DNA of 35,654 bases. Source: a bacterium (GTDB lineage: Bacteria > Planctomycetota > Phycisphaerae > Phycisphaerales > UBA1924). Positions 23,441 through 32,756 of the stretch are shown here, piece by piece. The number at the start of each line of letters is the position of its first letter. The first letter of the stretch is position 1. Under the pieces are notes generated by a model. It was not told the origin of the DNA. It was given only the letters and a program-made list of their open reading frames with translations, and searched no databases. A program made the position numbers and the translations under genes. Location of the stretch: assembly GCA_024743075.1 (NCBI GenBank), contig JANSXG010000015.1, forward strand, positions 1-35,654, in the 5' to 3' direction.

Positions 23441-24510
23441 GGCTTTCCCGCTTCCGCTCCGATTCGGGACAAGCGTAACGCATCGGCCACATCCTGCACC
23501 GTTCGGGAAAGGGGAATCTTCGGTTCAAACTCGATGACGCTCCGGAGCCGCTCGAGCGACGGCCGCCGCTGCGACAGATCCTCGAATCCTGAGCCCATCG
23601 CCTGCTGGAACGGAACCGCGCGGATCGGGCTCCGCGACCCGACCTTGTCCTTCACCAAGGAGGCCAGATCCGCGATGGTGATCGGCTGATCGGAGCCGAG
23701 GTTGAACACTCGCCCGGCGACGGGCGACCGGGGTTCCGACGCCTTCTCGAGCAGGTCCACGAGGGCCGGTGCGACATCGCGGACATCACAGAAGCAGCGC
23801 GACTGCGAGCCGTCCCCGAAGACCTCGATCGGGCGCCCGTCGAGCGCTGCTCCCACGAAGCGCGGGACGACCATGCCGTAGTCGCCCACCTGGCGCGGAC
23901 CGACCGTGTTGAAGAGGCGGACGATCACCGTCGGGAGACCGCCCTGCTCGTGGTGGGCGATCGCCAGATACTCGTCGATCGCCTTCGATGATGCGTAAGA
24001 CCAGCGCGGGGCAGTCGTCGGGCCGTAGAGGCAGTCGTCATCCTCCCGGAACGGGCTGTGCGACGACTTGCCGTACACCTCCGACGATGACGCGATCAGC
24101 GTCGGCGGGTTGCCGGTGCGCCTCGCGAAGCGGAGCAGCGCGGCGGTCGCGTCCACGTTGGTCTCGATGCACGAGATCGGATCGCTGACGACTCGTTGCA
24201 CGCCGACCGCCGCAGCAAAGTGGTAGATCCGGTCAAAGGCGGCTTCCGAACCCAACCGCTCGACGGCGGTCTCTACGCGGTCCTCGACGAGGCGACACTC
24301 ACCCCCCCCTTCTCGCGCCGCGGCCATCGCCCGGTCCAGATTGCGACGTCGACCGGTTGCGAGGCTGTCGACGACGGTTACGCGAGCCCGAGGAATTCGG
24401 CGAAAGATCTCGTCGACGACATGAGACCCGATAAAGCCTGCACCTCCGGTCACCATCACCCTCGGTCGAAGACCGGCGTGATGGTCGGCGTTGACAGGGC
24501 TGGTGCTCAT
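23437..24510 (-). CDS. NAD-dependent epimerase/dehydratase (extended SDR)
   Basis: A 357-residue nucleotide-sugar enzyme. It has the Rossmann motif VMVTGGAGFIGSHV (residues 18-31), the SSSEVYG motif (141-147) and the catalytic pair Tyr172 and Lys176 in SYASSK. The segment FNTVGPRQVGDYGMVVPRFV and the sequence VFGDGSQSRCFCDVRDVA are typical of the UDP-glucuronate decarboxylase and UDP-glucose/GlcNAc 4-epimerase group; the exact sugar reaction cannot be decided. It would supply a modified sugar nucleotide for the glycan made by this cluster. It follows the Wzc-like gene by 34 bases and overlaps the WecA-like gene by four. Confidence 0.88.
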   Translation of the reverse strand: MSTSPVNADHHAGLRPRVMVTGGAGFIGSHVVDEIFRRIPRARVTVVDSLATGRRRNLDRAMAAAREGGGECRLVEDRVETAVERLGSEAAFDRIYHFAAAVGVQRVVSDPISCIETNVDATAALLRFARRTGNPPTLIASSSEVYGKSSHSPFREDDDCLYGPTTAPRWSYASSKAIDEYLAIAHHEQGGLPTVIVRLFNTVGPRQVGDYGMVVPRFVGAALDGRPIEVFGDGSQSRCFCDVRDVAPALVDLLEKASEPRSPVAGRVFNLGSDQPITIADLASLVKDKVGSRSPIRAVPFQQAMGSGFEDLSQRRPSLERLRSVIEFEPKIPLSRTVQDVADALRLSRIGAEAGKP

Positions 24511-24544
24511 GACTCGGTGGACGTGCCGCGGAAGCCGGTCGCCG

Positions 24545-26713
24545 TCAGGTGGCGTCGTTGTAGTTCTGGTAGCTCATCGACGCCTTGAAGTTTGCCTTCA
24601 TGTAGCCGCCGGCGGATGCTCGCACCCCATTGACGACAACGCCGAGGAAGTCGCCCTTGGCATCCGCGAGTTGATTGCGCAGTCGCTGAATCAGGCCCCG
24701 CTTCTCGGAGTAGGCACGGCACACGAGCACGGAAGCGTCGGTCCTCGCCGCGAGCGAGAGCGCATCGGCGGCGACGACAGCCGGCGGCGTGTCGATGAGA
24801 ATCAGGTCGTACTGCGACCCGGCCGCTTGGAGCAGTTGCTGCATCACCGAGGTGTTGAACTTCTCGTACTCATGCCCGCGTTTGGCGCCGGCGCTGAGCA
24901 CCTCGAAGCCGTGCTGGGTGCGTTGTACGGCGTCGGAGAGTGAGGCGTCGCCGCGGATCACCTCGGCCAGACCGGGCCCGGGGTTCAACTTGAAGACCTT
25001 GTGTATCGCGGGTCGACGCAGGTTCGCGTCGATGACGAGCACACGGCTCTCGACCGAACTCGCCGCGGCGGCGACGTTCGAGATGACCGTCGTGGTGCCG
25101 CTGCCGGGCATCCCGGACGTGAACAGGATGGACTTGTGTCCGCGCTGGTCGCAGGCCTTGAAGATCGCGGTGCGGATCTGGCGGGCGGATTCGGCGACCG
25201 CGCCGAAGGGTTCGTCCGTCACCGCCGTCTCGACCGTGTCCGGCTCGGCCGGGTCCATGGAAAGCTCGGGGAGGATTCCCAGGACGCGGGTCCGCGGGAT
25301 CAGCGAGATGTCGCGGGGGGTGCGCACTCGCTGTTCGCGGAGTTCCTTCACGACGATGAAACCGGCCACGGCGCCTGTGAAAAGGAACATCACGCCGACA
25401 ACAACCGGAATGATCTTCGGGAACGACTTGATATCGGGTGGGGTCGCGGACTGGACGCGCCGGATACGCGAGCCGACATCGCCGATCATGTTGATCTCGT
25501 CGAGCCGCTGACGCGCGTTGCTGATCTGGTCGAGCACGAGTTCGAGCTCGGACTCGATCTCGGCGTACTGCTTGAGGTTCTGCGTGATCTGGTTGAGCTG
25601 TACACGCGCCGTCTCGGCCTCTTCGAGCAGATTGAGTTCCGTGGACTCCGACGCGGCGATCGACTGCTTGAACTGCTGAACGAGATTCTGCAGCGTCTCC
25701 TGCATCTTGAGGTTGATGACCTCTTCGTACCGGTTCTCGAAGGCCTGCAACTGCGCCTCCGCGGTGGTGACGGGTTGGGCGTTCGGGCCGGTCGTCTGAC
25801 GAAGACCTTCGAGGGTTGCGCGACGGATCTCGATCTCGGCCTCAAGCCGCTGCGCGACCTGGCTCATCTTGGCCTGGGCGCGGATCGGCTCCGGGTAAAC
25901 CGGGGTTCCTTCCTGGTTCAGGAGGAGTTGATACTCCTGAAGCTGACGACGGTTCGAAGTCAATTCGGCACGGAGCGGAACCAATTCGGCCTGAAGGATC
26001 GCCAGGCGACGGTAAAAGCTGCTCTCGGTGATGTCGGTGGATTCGAGCTGGTTCTCGACAAGGAGGACCTCGAGCTGATTCTCGAACGATCGCTGGTTCA
26101 GGCGCAGGTTGCTGATCTGACGCTCGATGTTCCGCCGGATGACGCTGACATCACCGGTCCGGACGCTGTTGTAGTCGTTCTCGTACACGGTGCAGATCGC
26201 CTGCGCAATGGTCGCGGCGTCGCTCGGGCTCGGCAGGCTGACGGTCAGACTGAAGAGCGCCGTGTTCGGCAGGACTCTCGCGCCGACGATGTCCTTCAGA
26301 TCGTCGAGCGCTTCGACGCGGTCGAAGCCACCACCACGCACATACTGCTTGTACCAATCCGTGCTCTGGACGCTCGGTTCCTGGACGGCGAGGTCGAGCA
26401 ATCGATCGGATCGCAGCAGGAAGACCTGCGTCTGCATGAATACTTCGGCTTCCTCGCCCGCGGCGTTGCTGCCGATGAGTTCGAAATCGGGCGTGAAGAC
26501 CGGTTGAGTCTCGTAGACGGCCGTGGCTCGGTAGCGAGGCATGAAGATGTTGAGCGCCACGAACAGCGCGACGCCGGCGACCACCCCGACGAGCAGCGCG
26601 GCGGAAAGCCATGGCCAGTACGTCCGAAGCAGACGGACCGGATCTAACGCGACCGCCGCCGCGCTCTGGGGCTGATTCGGGCTCGGACTGCTTTGGTTCT
26701 CGACACTGGGCAT
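24545..26713 (-). CDS. Wzc-like chain-length/autokinase protein with altered Walker A
   Basis: A 722-residue inner-membrane protein. The start at 26713 (MPSVENQ) is preferred because GGAAG lies 10 bases upstream; an ATG at 26797 would add 28 residues. It has a Wzz-like periplasmic region between two membrane helices (LRTYWPWLSAALLVGVVAGVALF; IIPVVVGVMFLFTGAVAGFIVV) with a long coiled-coil segment, then a BY-kinase-like cytoplasmic domain. Walker A' (VLVIDANLRRP) and Walker B (LILIDTPP) are normal, but the P-loop is GMPGSGTTT (residues 534-542): Thr540 is at the usual Lys. Three Tyr remain in the C-terminal tail (GGYMKANFKASMSYQNYNDAT ends). It should set glycan length and couple to the export protein. 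Confidence 0.9.
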   Translation of the reverse strand: MPSVENQSSPSPNQPQSAAAVALDPVRLLRTYWPWLSAALLVGVVAGVALFVALNIFMPRYRATAVYETQPVFTPDFELIGSNAAGEEAEVFMQTQVFLLRSDRLLDLAVQEPSVQSTDWYKQYVRGGGFDRVEALDDLKDIVGARVLPNTALFSLTVSLPSPSDAATIAQAICTVYENDYNSVRTGDVSVIRRNIERQISNLRLNQRSFENQLEVLLVENQLESTDITESSFYRRLAILQAELVPLRAELTSNRRQLQEYQLLLNQEGTPVYPEPIRAQAKMSQVAQRLEAEIEIRRATLEGLRQTTGPNAQPVTTAEAQLQAFENRYEEVINLKMQETLQNLVQQFKQSIAASESTELNLLEEAETARVQLNQITQNLKQYAEIESELELVLDQISNARQRLDEINMIGDVGSRIRRVQSATPPDIKSFPKIIPVVVGVMFLFTGAVAGFIVVKELREQRVRTPRDISLIPRTRVLGILPELSMDPAEPDTVETAVTDEPFGAVAESARQIRTAIFKACDQRGHKSILFTSGMPGSGTTTVISNVAAAASSVESRVLVIDANLRRPAIHKVFKLNPGPGLAEVIRGDASLSDAVQRTQHGFEVLSAGAKRGHEYEKFNTSVMQQLLQAAGSQYDLILIDTPPAVVAADALSLAARTDASVLVCRAYSEKRGLIQRLRNQLADAKGDFLGVVVNGVRASAGGYMKANFKASMSYQNYNDAT

Positions 26714-26868
26714 AGGACTTTGGCTTCCGGGGACCGACGCGAAGCGACGATCTCGACTGACGTGGTTTCTATCGGCGGATCGGTCCGGGACCGCCATTGG
26801 TTCTGGCAGAAGACCCGATCGCCGGGACCGGAAGGGGCACTGTAACCCCGCGCGGACCCGTCTGCGGA

Positions 26869-29800
26869 TCAGCCGTTATTCAGACGCGTCTTCAGTTCTT
26901 CGATCTCGGCGGCGTACGAGTCCCGCACCGACTGGTCGACGACCGGGAGCAGTCGCTCGGCAGCCTCCAGGTATGTCCGAGCGCTCTCGGGCGAGCCGCT
27001 GCGGAGCGTGGCATCAGCCATGTGGACATTGGCGGGGAGGCGCTGCTCCTGCGTCCGCGCGAACCGCAGCGATCGCTCGAAAAAGCTCCGGGCCTCTGAG
27101 TACTCCCCGCGGAGCAGGTACACGACTCCGACGGTATCGAGGACATCCGCGTTCTCCGGCGCGAGCTCGGCTGCGCGCTCAGCGAACGGGACGGCCTCAT
27201 CGACACGGTCAAGATACTTCGCGAGGTAGAAGGCGACGTTGTTCAGGAGTTCGAGGTCGCTGGGGTTGATCGCCAGCGCCTGACGTCCCTCCTCTGCGGC
27301 CCCTTCGACGTCTCCGACCGCGAATTTCAGGTTCGAGAGTCGCTTTCGGATCTCGAACTGCGCGAGCGGATCGGCCTGAGCCTGCTGCAGCAGTCCCTCG
27401 GCGCGAGCGATCAGATCGGAGAGCGGTTCGCCCCTGATCTGGGCTGCTTGCAACGCAACCACCTGAATGAAGAGCGGGTGAACGATCTCCGCTTCGGGGT
27501 TCTGAGACTTTTGATTCCGGATGGCCTGATCGAGTTCCGCGACGTAGTTGAGTGCCTGCTGGGCCCCGCCCGCGACGAGCGGCAGGTCCTGGTACCAGGT
27601 TCGGAGCATGGCGGTTGGGCTCGCCTCATCGCTCCCGGCCGCCGCGAGGCTGAACGCCTGCTGGGTCAGGGCGCTCGCGCGGCTGCGCTCGTTCGGGAGC
27701 GCCGCGTACGCGCGTGCAAGAAGCATCGTCTGGGCCACGCCCGAGGTTCCCTCAGCGGGCAATTCCTCGATCATCCCGACGAGCCGACGCAACTGCGCTT
27801 CGGGGACCCGCTCGCCGGCCCGCAGCCTCGCGTCGAGCACCAGGCCGGCCGTTTGTGCGACCTGGGTCGGATCGTTGGCGATCGACGGGATGCTGTTCAG
27901 GCGATCGTAGAAGTTCGCGGCTTCGGAGTACGCCCCGCGCTGTCGAGCGAGCGTTCCGGCTGTGAACTGCCAATACGCGTCCATCGGATTCTCGGTCGCC
28001 CGGTTGGCGGCGACGGAGAACGCATCGACGACCCGTCCGAAGCGAACCAGTTCCTGCACGAGCTGACGCGAAAGCGTGTCCGCGATCGACGGAGCACGCT
28101 CTATCCCCTGCCGGAGCGCAGCGAACGCCGCATCGGGATCGTTCGCCTGCATGTTCACGCGATATCGAAGCAGCCAGCCCTCGGTCAGACTGGGACGGAG
28201 TTGGTTGACGCGCTGGAGGTCGAACAGAACGTCTGCCGCCCGCGACACGTCCGCGCTGTTGAACAGGGCGCGCCGGTAAAAGGAGAGGAAGTTCGAAGAG
28301 TGCTTCTCGACCGCCTCGTTGTACAGACGCCCGGCATCGGCGCGATTGCCGCGACGCTCGGCCAGATTGGCAGCGAGCAGCAGCGCGCCGAGATCGTCCG
28401 GTTCGGCGGTTCGCACGCGCTGGATTAGTTCCGATGCGGCATCGAGTTGACCGAGCTGCATCCTCAGTTCCGCGAGGGAGAGCACGATTCGGGACGACGC
28501 GTCGTCAACGCCGCTGGACAGCAAGTCGGAGTAGACCGTCACCGCCTTCTCGCGGGACGCCGTCGCCCGATCGCGCGCCTGTGCGGCCCGCTCTCGGACC
28601 GCCTCCGCGCCGAGCGGGTCTGCGCCCTCGCGCTGTTGAGCCTGCGCTTCCAACGTCTGCGCTTCGTCGTCAAGGCGGCTTGCGCGCTGACCGAGACGCC
28701 GCGCCAGCTCGCGACTCACGAGCCTGCTCTCAGTCGATTCGAACGGCACCGCGCTCTGGAGGATCTCGAGCCCGAGCTCGAAGCGTCCGCTCGCAAACGC
28801 GAACCGCGATACCTCGACCAGCGGGGAGGGGTCGTTCGCCGCCTGCGCTTCGTTCTCCGCGGCCGCCCGGAAATCGGCGATGGCCTCCTGCTCCGCTTGG
28901 CGTACGGCAGCCGGATCTTCGAGCTCACCGGCACGTCCCAGGGCGATGCCGGCACGAGCCTGCGCCACTTCGAGCTCGCTCAGGCTCGAACGGATCTCGG
29001 CGAGCACCTGCTCGGCTTCGTCCAGCGATCCGCGCTCCACGAGCAGATCGATCAGTTGGAGCGCGTTCTGCTGGCATACTTCCGAATCGGCGATCGCCCC
29101 CGATCGAACATCGGCATTGAAATACGTCCTGCGTTCGGTCAATGCCCGCTCGACATTGCCAGCCTCGGCCTCCAGCGAGAGCCAGACGTTGGTCACCGAC
29201 CGACTGACACGGGCCGCAGCCGACGGATCGTTACCCGGATCCAATACGGCCCGGGCCTCTTCGACCCGGCCCAGTTGGTCCAGAGCCTGCACGTACTCAG
29301 CGAGTACATCGAAGTTGTCCCGGCGAGCCTCGTACGCGCGCCGAAGCGATTCGATTCCTTCGTCGACCTGACCGGTCACGAGCAGCGCCTGGCCGAGATA
29401 GCGACGAATCGCGACACTGGACGGCACCAGTTCGATCGCTGAACGGAGCGTTCGGACCGCCGCCGCGCTCTCGCCTCGGGCCAGCTGCAGTCGGCCCTGG
29501 TAAAGCAGGCCATCGACGCCGTCCACATTCGCGTCGGCGGCGCGTGCCGCGATCCGCCCGGCAGCATCGAGATCTCCCCGGCCCAAAGCCTCCGCGAAGC
29601 GAAAGTCGATGACGCGCTGGTGATCCGGATCAACGCGTTCGGCTTCGCTCATCGCGGCGAGTGCCTCTTCGGACTGCCCGACCGCTCGGTACAGGTCGTA
29701 CTTCGAAAGCGCTTTATCGATCTCCGACCGGGCGGAGGACTCGATCTCGTCGATCTGAGCCTGAACCAGATCGTCGGAGCTGAGTCGCCGGATCATGCCG

Positions 29801-31833
29801 GCGATCGCCTCGTTCTCAGGATCGATTTGCCGGGCTCGCTCCAGAATCTCCAGCGCGCGCTCTCGGTCTCCCTCAAACGCAGCGATCTGTGCTCGCAGCA
29901 CGATCACCTGTAGATTCGACGCCGATCCGGCCTCGGCCCGCTCCAATTCATCCAGGATCGCGGTCGCCGCCCCCAGATCGCGGCGCGCGATCGCGTCGTT
30001 CGCTCGGACCACCGCGTCGAGCACAGGATCATCGCTGGACTCTCCACCCTCGATCGCGATCAGGCGCCGGACCTGCTCGATCGCATCGGTGAAGTCCTCC
30101 GGAGAACTCGAAAGGCGCGCCCGCCGTTCAAGCAACTCGAGCGCCCGCTCGTTGTCGCCTTCGCGGCCATAGATGTCCGCCAGCATCAAAACGCCCTGCG
30201 TCGTGATGCTGTCCGTGTTCACAAGGCGTTCGAGAATCTGCTTCGCTTCGCCGGTCGTACCCTGGCGCAGGAGCTGCCTCGCAAGCTGGCCGAGCACCGC
30301 CGATGTGTCCCCGAACTCACTGCGGAACTCTTCGAGCAGCCTGATCGCCTGCGTCGTCTTGCCTTCCGCAACCGCGACTTCGGCGTTCGCACGCAGCACG
30401 AAGGGTCGCGTCGTCACTCCACTCTCGGACGCCAACACGTCGCGAGCCGATCGCGCCGCTTCGAGATACGCGTCTGCCTCATCATCGTCGCCGTCGCGCA
30501 GCGCTTGCTCTCGCAACGCGAGATTCACTTCGACCTGCGCGAACGCTGCGTTCACCTTCACCTGCGGCAGCACGAGCCCATCGAGGCTGAGCGTCGGCCG
30601 GGGCAGTTCGCGGATCGCGGCATACAACTCCAACGACCGCTCCAGTTTGTCCAGCGAACGCATCGCCGCCGCGGCCTGCGCCAGCAGTCGCGGATCCTCG
30701 GGCGACGCCGACACCGCTCGTTCGAACTCCGCCGCGAGCGATTCACGCAGGGCGTCATCCGAGTACCACGAGGTGAGCCCCGTCATCTCGCCGACCGGCA
30801 GGTCCGAAGGGTCGGTCTCGGCGAGCGCACTCATGATCCCGTCGGCCGACTCAGCGATGATCCGGAGTTGTGCGTTGCGGCGTTCGGCAGGGTTCCCGAT
30901 GGAATCCTGAGCCTGCGCAAGATCGATCTGGGCTGCAAGAATCAGAAAACGCGCGTCGTTCTCGTAGCCCAGCCCGTCCGACAACATCTCCGCGAGCAGT
31001 TCCTCCGCCCGGCTCAACGATGCCGCGGCTTCCCTCGCCCGCCCTTCCGCCTGCGCCGCTGTCCGCTGATTCACATGCCAGCGCACGAGACCGAGCCCGA
31101 TGCGCGCGTGATCGTTCCGAGCCTCTTCGACGAAGCGGCGTCGGCCCTCTTCGTCAAGATCCGCCGGGACTGGTTCGAGGAAACGCTCGGGATCCTCGAC
31201 ATACGCGTCGTAGAACTCGCGCATCGCCCCGCGTGCCTCGTCGAGCACGTCGCTGTCGACGCTCTCGAGCGCCGCTCGATCGGTATTGGCGAGCCCGCCG
31301 ATCGCGTTGAGGCGAATAGCCGTCGGCGAGTCCGGGGGCAACGCCGCGACTCGCCGGGAGACGAGTTCCGCGATGGCCGACATCGCGTTCGGCCCGCCGC
31401 TCACCCGGAACAGTCGCTCCTGAACCAGTACCTGTTCCAGTTGGGGGCCCGGAGCGGTGGAGTCGATCGTCGCCAGCCTGTCGAGGGCGCCGATGTAGCG
31501 CTCGCGATACTGCTTGGAGTACTCGACATCCGTCTCGGGGATCGTCTGGAGCAGCGTATCTCGCCAGGTGATCAGCCAGTCGCGACGCGAAGGGTCCTTG
31601 TTGACAGCGCGACCGTACTGGCTCGCGGCGTCGTTGATGCTCTCGATCGCCTCCGCCTCATTGCCGCTCGAGCGCAGCTGCTGGGCTTCGGCGATCCTCG
31701 CATCACCCGCCTTGATGTTGCGCTCGCCGCTCATGCGCAGCGAGTACGCCGCCAGCGCACCGACGCCAACCGCGAGCGCGACGACCGAGCCGACGAGAAT
31801 GATGACGAACTTCGTGTTGACCTTGGACGCCAT
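26869..31833 (-). CDS. Giant TPR-repeat membrane-anchored protein (PrsT-like)
   Basis: A 1,654-residue protein with one N-terminal membrane helix (FVIILVGSVVALAVGVGALAAYSL) and then tandem TPR-like helical repeats over most of its length, for example AIRLLEEFRSEFGDTSAVLGQLA, ALELLERRARLSSSPEDF and a conserved block near the end (NPSDLELLNNVAFYLAKYLDR, then NADVLDTVGVVYLLRGEYSEAR). The ribosome site AGGA lies six bases before the ATG. Large TPR proteins occur in exosortase loci of many bacteria, where the best named is PrsT (about 900 residues); this one is much longer. It presumably scaffolds the envelope complex outside the membrane. It lies 26 bases after EpsI, and about 155 bases before the Wzc-like start. 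Confidence 0.88.
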   Translation of the reverse strand: MASKVNTKFVIILVGSVVALAVGVGALAAYSLRMSGERNIKAGDARIAEAQQLRSSGNEAEAIESINDAASQYGRAVNKDPSRRDWLITWRDTLLQTIPETDVEYSKQYRERYIGALDRLATIDSTAPGPQLEQVLVQERLFRVSGGPNAMSAIAELVSRRVAALPPDSPTAIRLNAIGGLANTDRAALESVDSDVLDEARGAMREFYDAYVEDPERFLEPVPADLDEEGRRRFVEEARNDHARIGLGLVRWHVNQRTAAQAEGRAREAAASLSRAEELLAEMLSDGLGYENDARFLILAAQIDLAQAQDSIGNPAERRNAQLRIIAESADGIMSALAETDPSDLPVGEMTGLTSWYSDDALRESLAAEFERAVSASPEDPRLLAQAAAAMRSLDKLERSLELYAAIRELPRPTLSLDGLVLPQVKVNAAFAQVEVNLALREQALRDGDDDEADAYLEAARSARDVLASESGVTTRPFVLRANAEVAVAEGKTTQAIRLLEEFRSEFGDTSAVLGQLARQLLRQGTTGEAKQILERLVNTDSITTQGVLMLADIYGREGDNERALELLERRARLSSSPEDFTDAIEQVRRLIAIEGGESSDDPVLDAVVRANDAIARRDLGAATAILDELERAEAGSASNLQVIVLRAQIAAFEGDRERALEILERARQIDPENEAIAGMIRRLSSDDLVQAQIDEIESSARSEIDKALSKYDLYRAVGQSEEALAAMSEAERVDPDHQRVIDFRFAEALGRGDLDAAGRIAARAADANVDGVDGLLYQGRLQLARGESAAAVRTLRSAIELVPSSVAIRRYLGQALLVTGQVDEGIESLRRAYEARRDNFDVLAEYVQALDQLGRVEEARAVLDPGNDPSAAARVSRSVTNVWLSLEAEAGNVERALTERRTYFNADVRSGAIADSEVCQQNALQLIDLLVERGSLDEAEQVLAEIRSSLSELEVAQARAGIALGRAGELEDPAAVRQAEQEAIADFRAAAENEAQAANDPSPLVEVSRFAFASGRFELGLEILQSAVPFESTESRLVSRELARRLGQRASRLDDEAQTLEAQAQQREGADPLGAEAVRERAAQARDRATASREKAVTVYSDLLSSGVDDASSRIVLSLAELRMQLGQLDAASELIQRVRTAEPDDLGALLLAANLAERRGNRADAGRLYNEAVEKHSSNFLSFYRRALFNSADVSRAADVLFDLQRVNQLRPSLTEGWLLRYRVNMQANDPDAAFAALRQGIERAPSIADTLSRQLVQELVRFGRVVDAFSVAANRATENPMDAYWQFTAGTLARQRGAYSEAANFYDRLNSIPSIANDPTQVAQTAGLVLDARLRAGERVPEAQLRRLVGMIEELPAEGTSGVAQTMLLARAYAALPNERSRASALTQQAFSLAAAGSDEASPTAMLRTWYQDLPLVAGGAQQALNYVAELDQAIRNQKSQNPEAEIVHPLFIQVVALQAAQIRGEPLSDLIARAEGLLQQAQADPLAQFEIRKRLSNLKFAVGDVEGAAEEGRQALAINPSDLELLNNVAFYLAKYLDRVDEAVPFAERAAELAPENADVLDTVGVVYLLRGEYSEARSFFERSLRFARTQEQRLPANVHMADATLRSGSPESARTYLEAAERLLPVVDQSVRDSYAAEIEELKTRLNNG

Positions 31834-31859
31834 GTTCCTGTTTCCCTGTCGCTACCGAC

Positions 31860-32756
31860 TTATCCAGACTGCTTCGAATAATCCGTGAAATCCCATGTAC
31901 CAGCTTCCACCTCGTCCCAGTTGGGCATGCAACGCATGATCTCTGGAAAAAGGTCTCGCAGCGCATCCGCCGCGAGAGATGCGAGCTCCTCCGCCGAGCC
32001 GACGGTCACGCTAGAGAACTGGATCTTGGCGTAGTACGCGTAGTCCGAGTCCAACCGGTACGCCAGGCCTCGCACGCCGCTCGCCGAAGCGACGACACCG
32101 CCGTTGGCGATGAAGAAGTACCCCGCCCAGATGTCCTGGTCGCTCGACAGCTGATCGAACGAACTGATGCTCATGGCCAAGTGCTCCACGCCGCGTGGCA
32201 GCGGGATGCGCTGAAACGTCACACCGGAACGGTCGGAATACCTGATCTCGCCGCCGTCGCGCTCCTCCGCGAGAACGCCGGCATCCGGCGAAAGGTCGAG
32301 CGGGACCGGCGTGATCCGAGGACCGGACAACATTTCACCGCCACCCGCGACGACGCACCGCTCCGGCACATGGGGCACCGCATCGATCATGCCAGTGTAG
32401 TAGACGGCGTGCAGTTCGAACGCGACCGGGTTGGCCGTCCCGATCGTGTCGGCCCGCTGGTACACGCGCGAGATGGCGTTCGCCGAGCCGAGCGCGGCGA
32501 TCTCTTCCGCGCCCATCTGCCGATCCGGGCCGAGCTGGACCCAGCGCGGATCTCCCGTCGGCGGCAGCTCACCGGGGATAGAGCGCAACTGCAGATTGTC
32601 CTTCGCGTAGATTGGGAGCTTCGTGATGCGCAGCCCGTTCGCGCGGATGTACCAAGCGAGCGAGACCGCCGCGAGCACCATCACCGCCAGCGGCACGAGC
32701 ACCGCAGGATGCAGCAAAACCGCCCCTCGCCTCGACCGACCCGCTGCACCGTTCAT
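31860..32756 (-). CDS. EpsI-like exosortase-associated protein
   Basis: A 298-residue protein with an N-terminal membrane helix (HPAVLVPLAVMVLAAVSLAWYI) and an outside domain of the DUF3485/EpsI type: after a Leu/Ile-rich strand region, AVYYTGMIDAVPHVPERCVVAGGGEM matches the H-x-P-E-x-C-x-x-x-x-G-W-like segment of EpsI proteins. EpsI-type domains are fused to, or encoded next to, exosortases and take part in exopolysaccharide work, with the reaction unknown. The gene starts with an ATG that overlaps the exosortase stop by four bases (32753-32756), and a GGGGG sits eight bases upstream of it. Its product and the exosortase are therefore made in linked amounts. Confidence 0.88.
   Translation of the reverse strand: MNGAAGRSRRGAVLLHPAVLVPLAVMVLAAVSLAWYIRANGLRITKLPIYAKDNLQLRSIPGELPPTGDPRWVQLGPDRQMGAEEIAALGSANAISRVYQRADTIGTANPVAFELHAVYYTGMIDAVPHVPERCVVAGGGEMLSGPRITPVPLDLSPDAGVLAEERDGGEIRYSDRSGVTFQRIPLPRGVEHLAMSISSFDQLSSDQDIWAGYFFIANGGVVASASGVRGLAYRLDSDYAYYAKIQFSSVTVGSAEELASLAADALRDLFPEIMRCMPNWDEVEAGTWDFTDYSKQSG

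Noticed and set aside
25001-26647. Open frame of 548 codons on the plus strand opposite the Wzc-like gene
   Set aside because: It is antisense to a gene with two membrane helices and Walker motifs. Composition is Arg/Asp/Leu-rich and there is no ribosome site.
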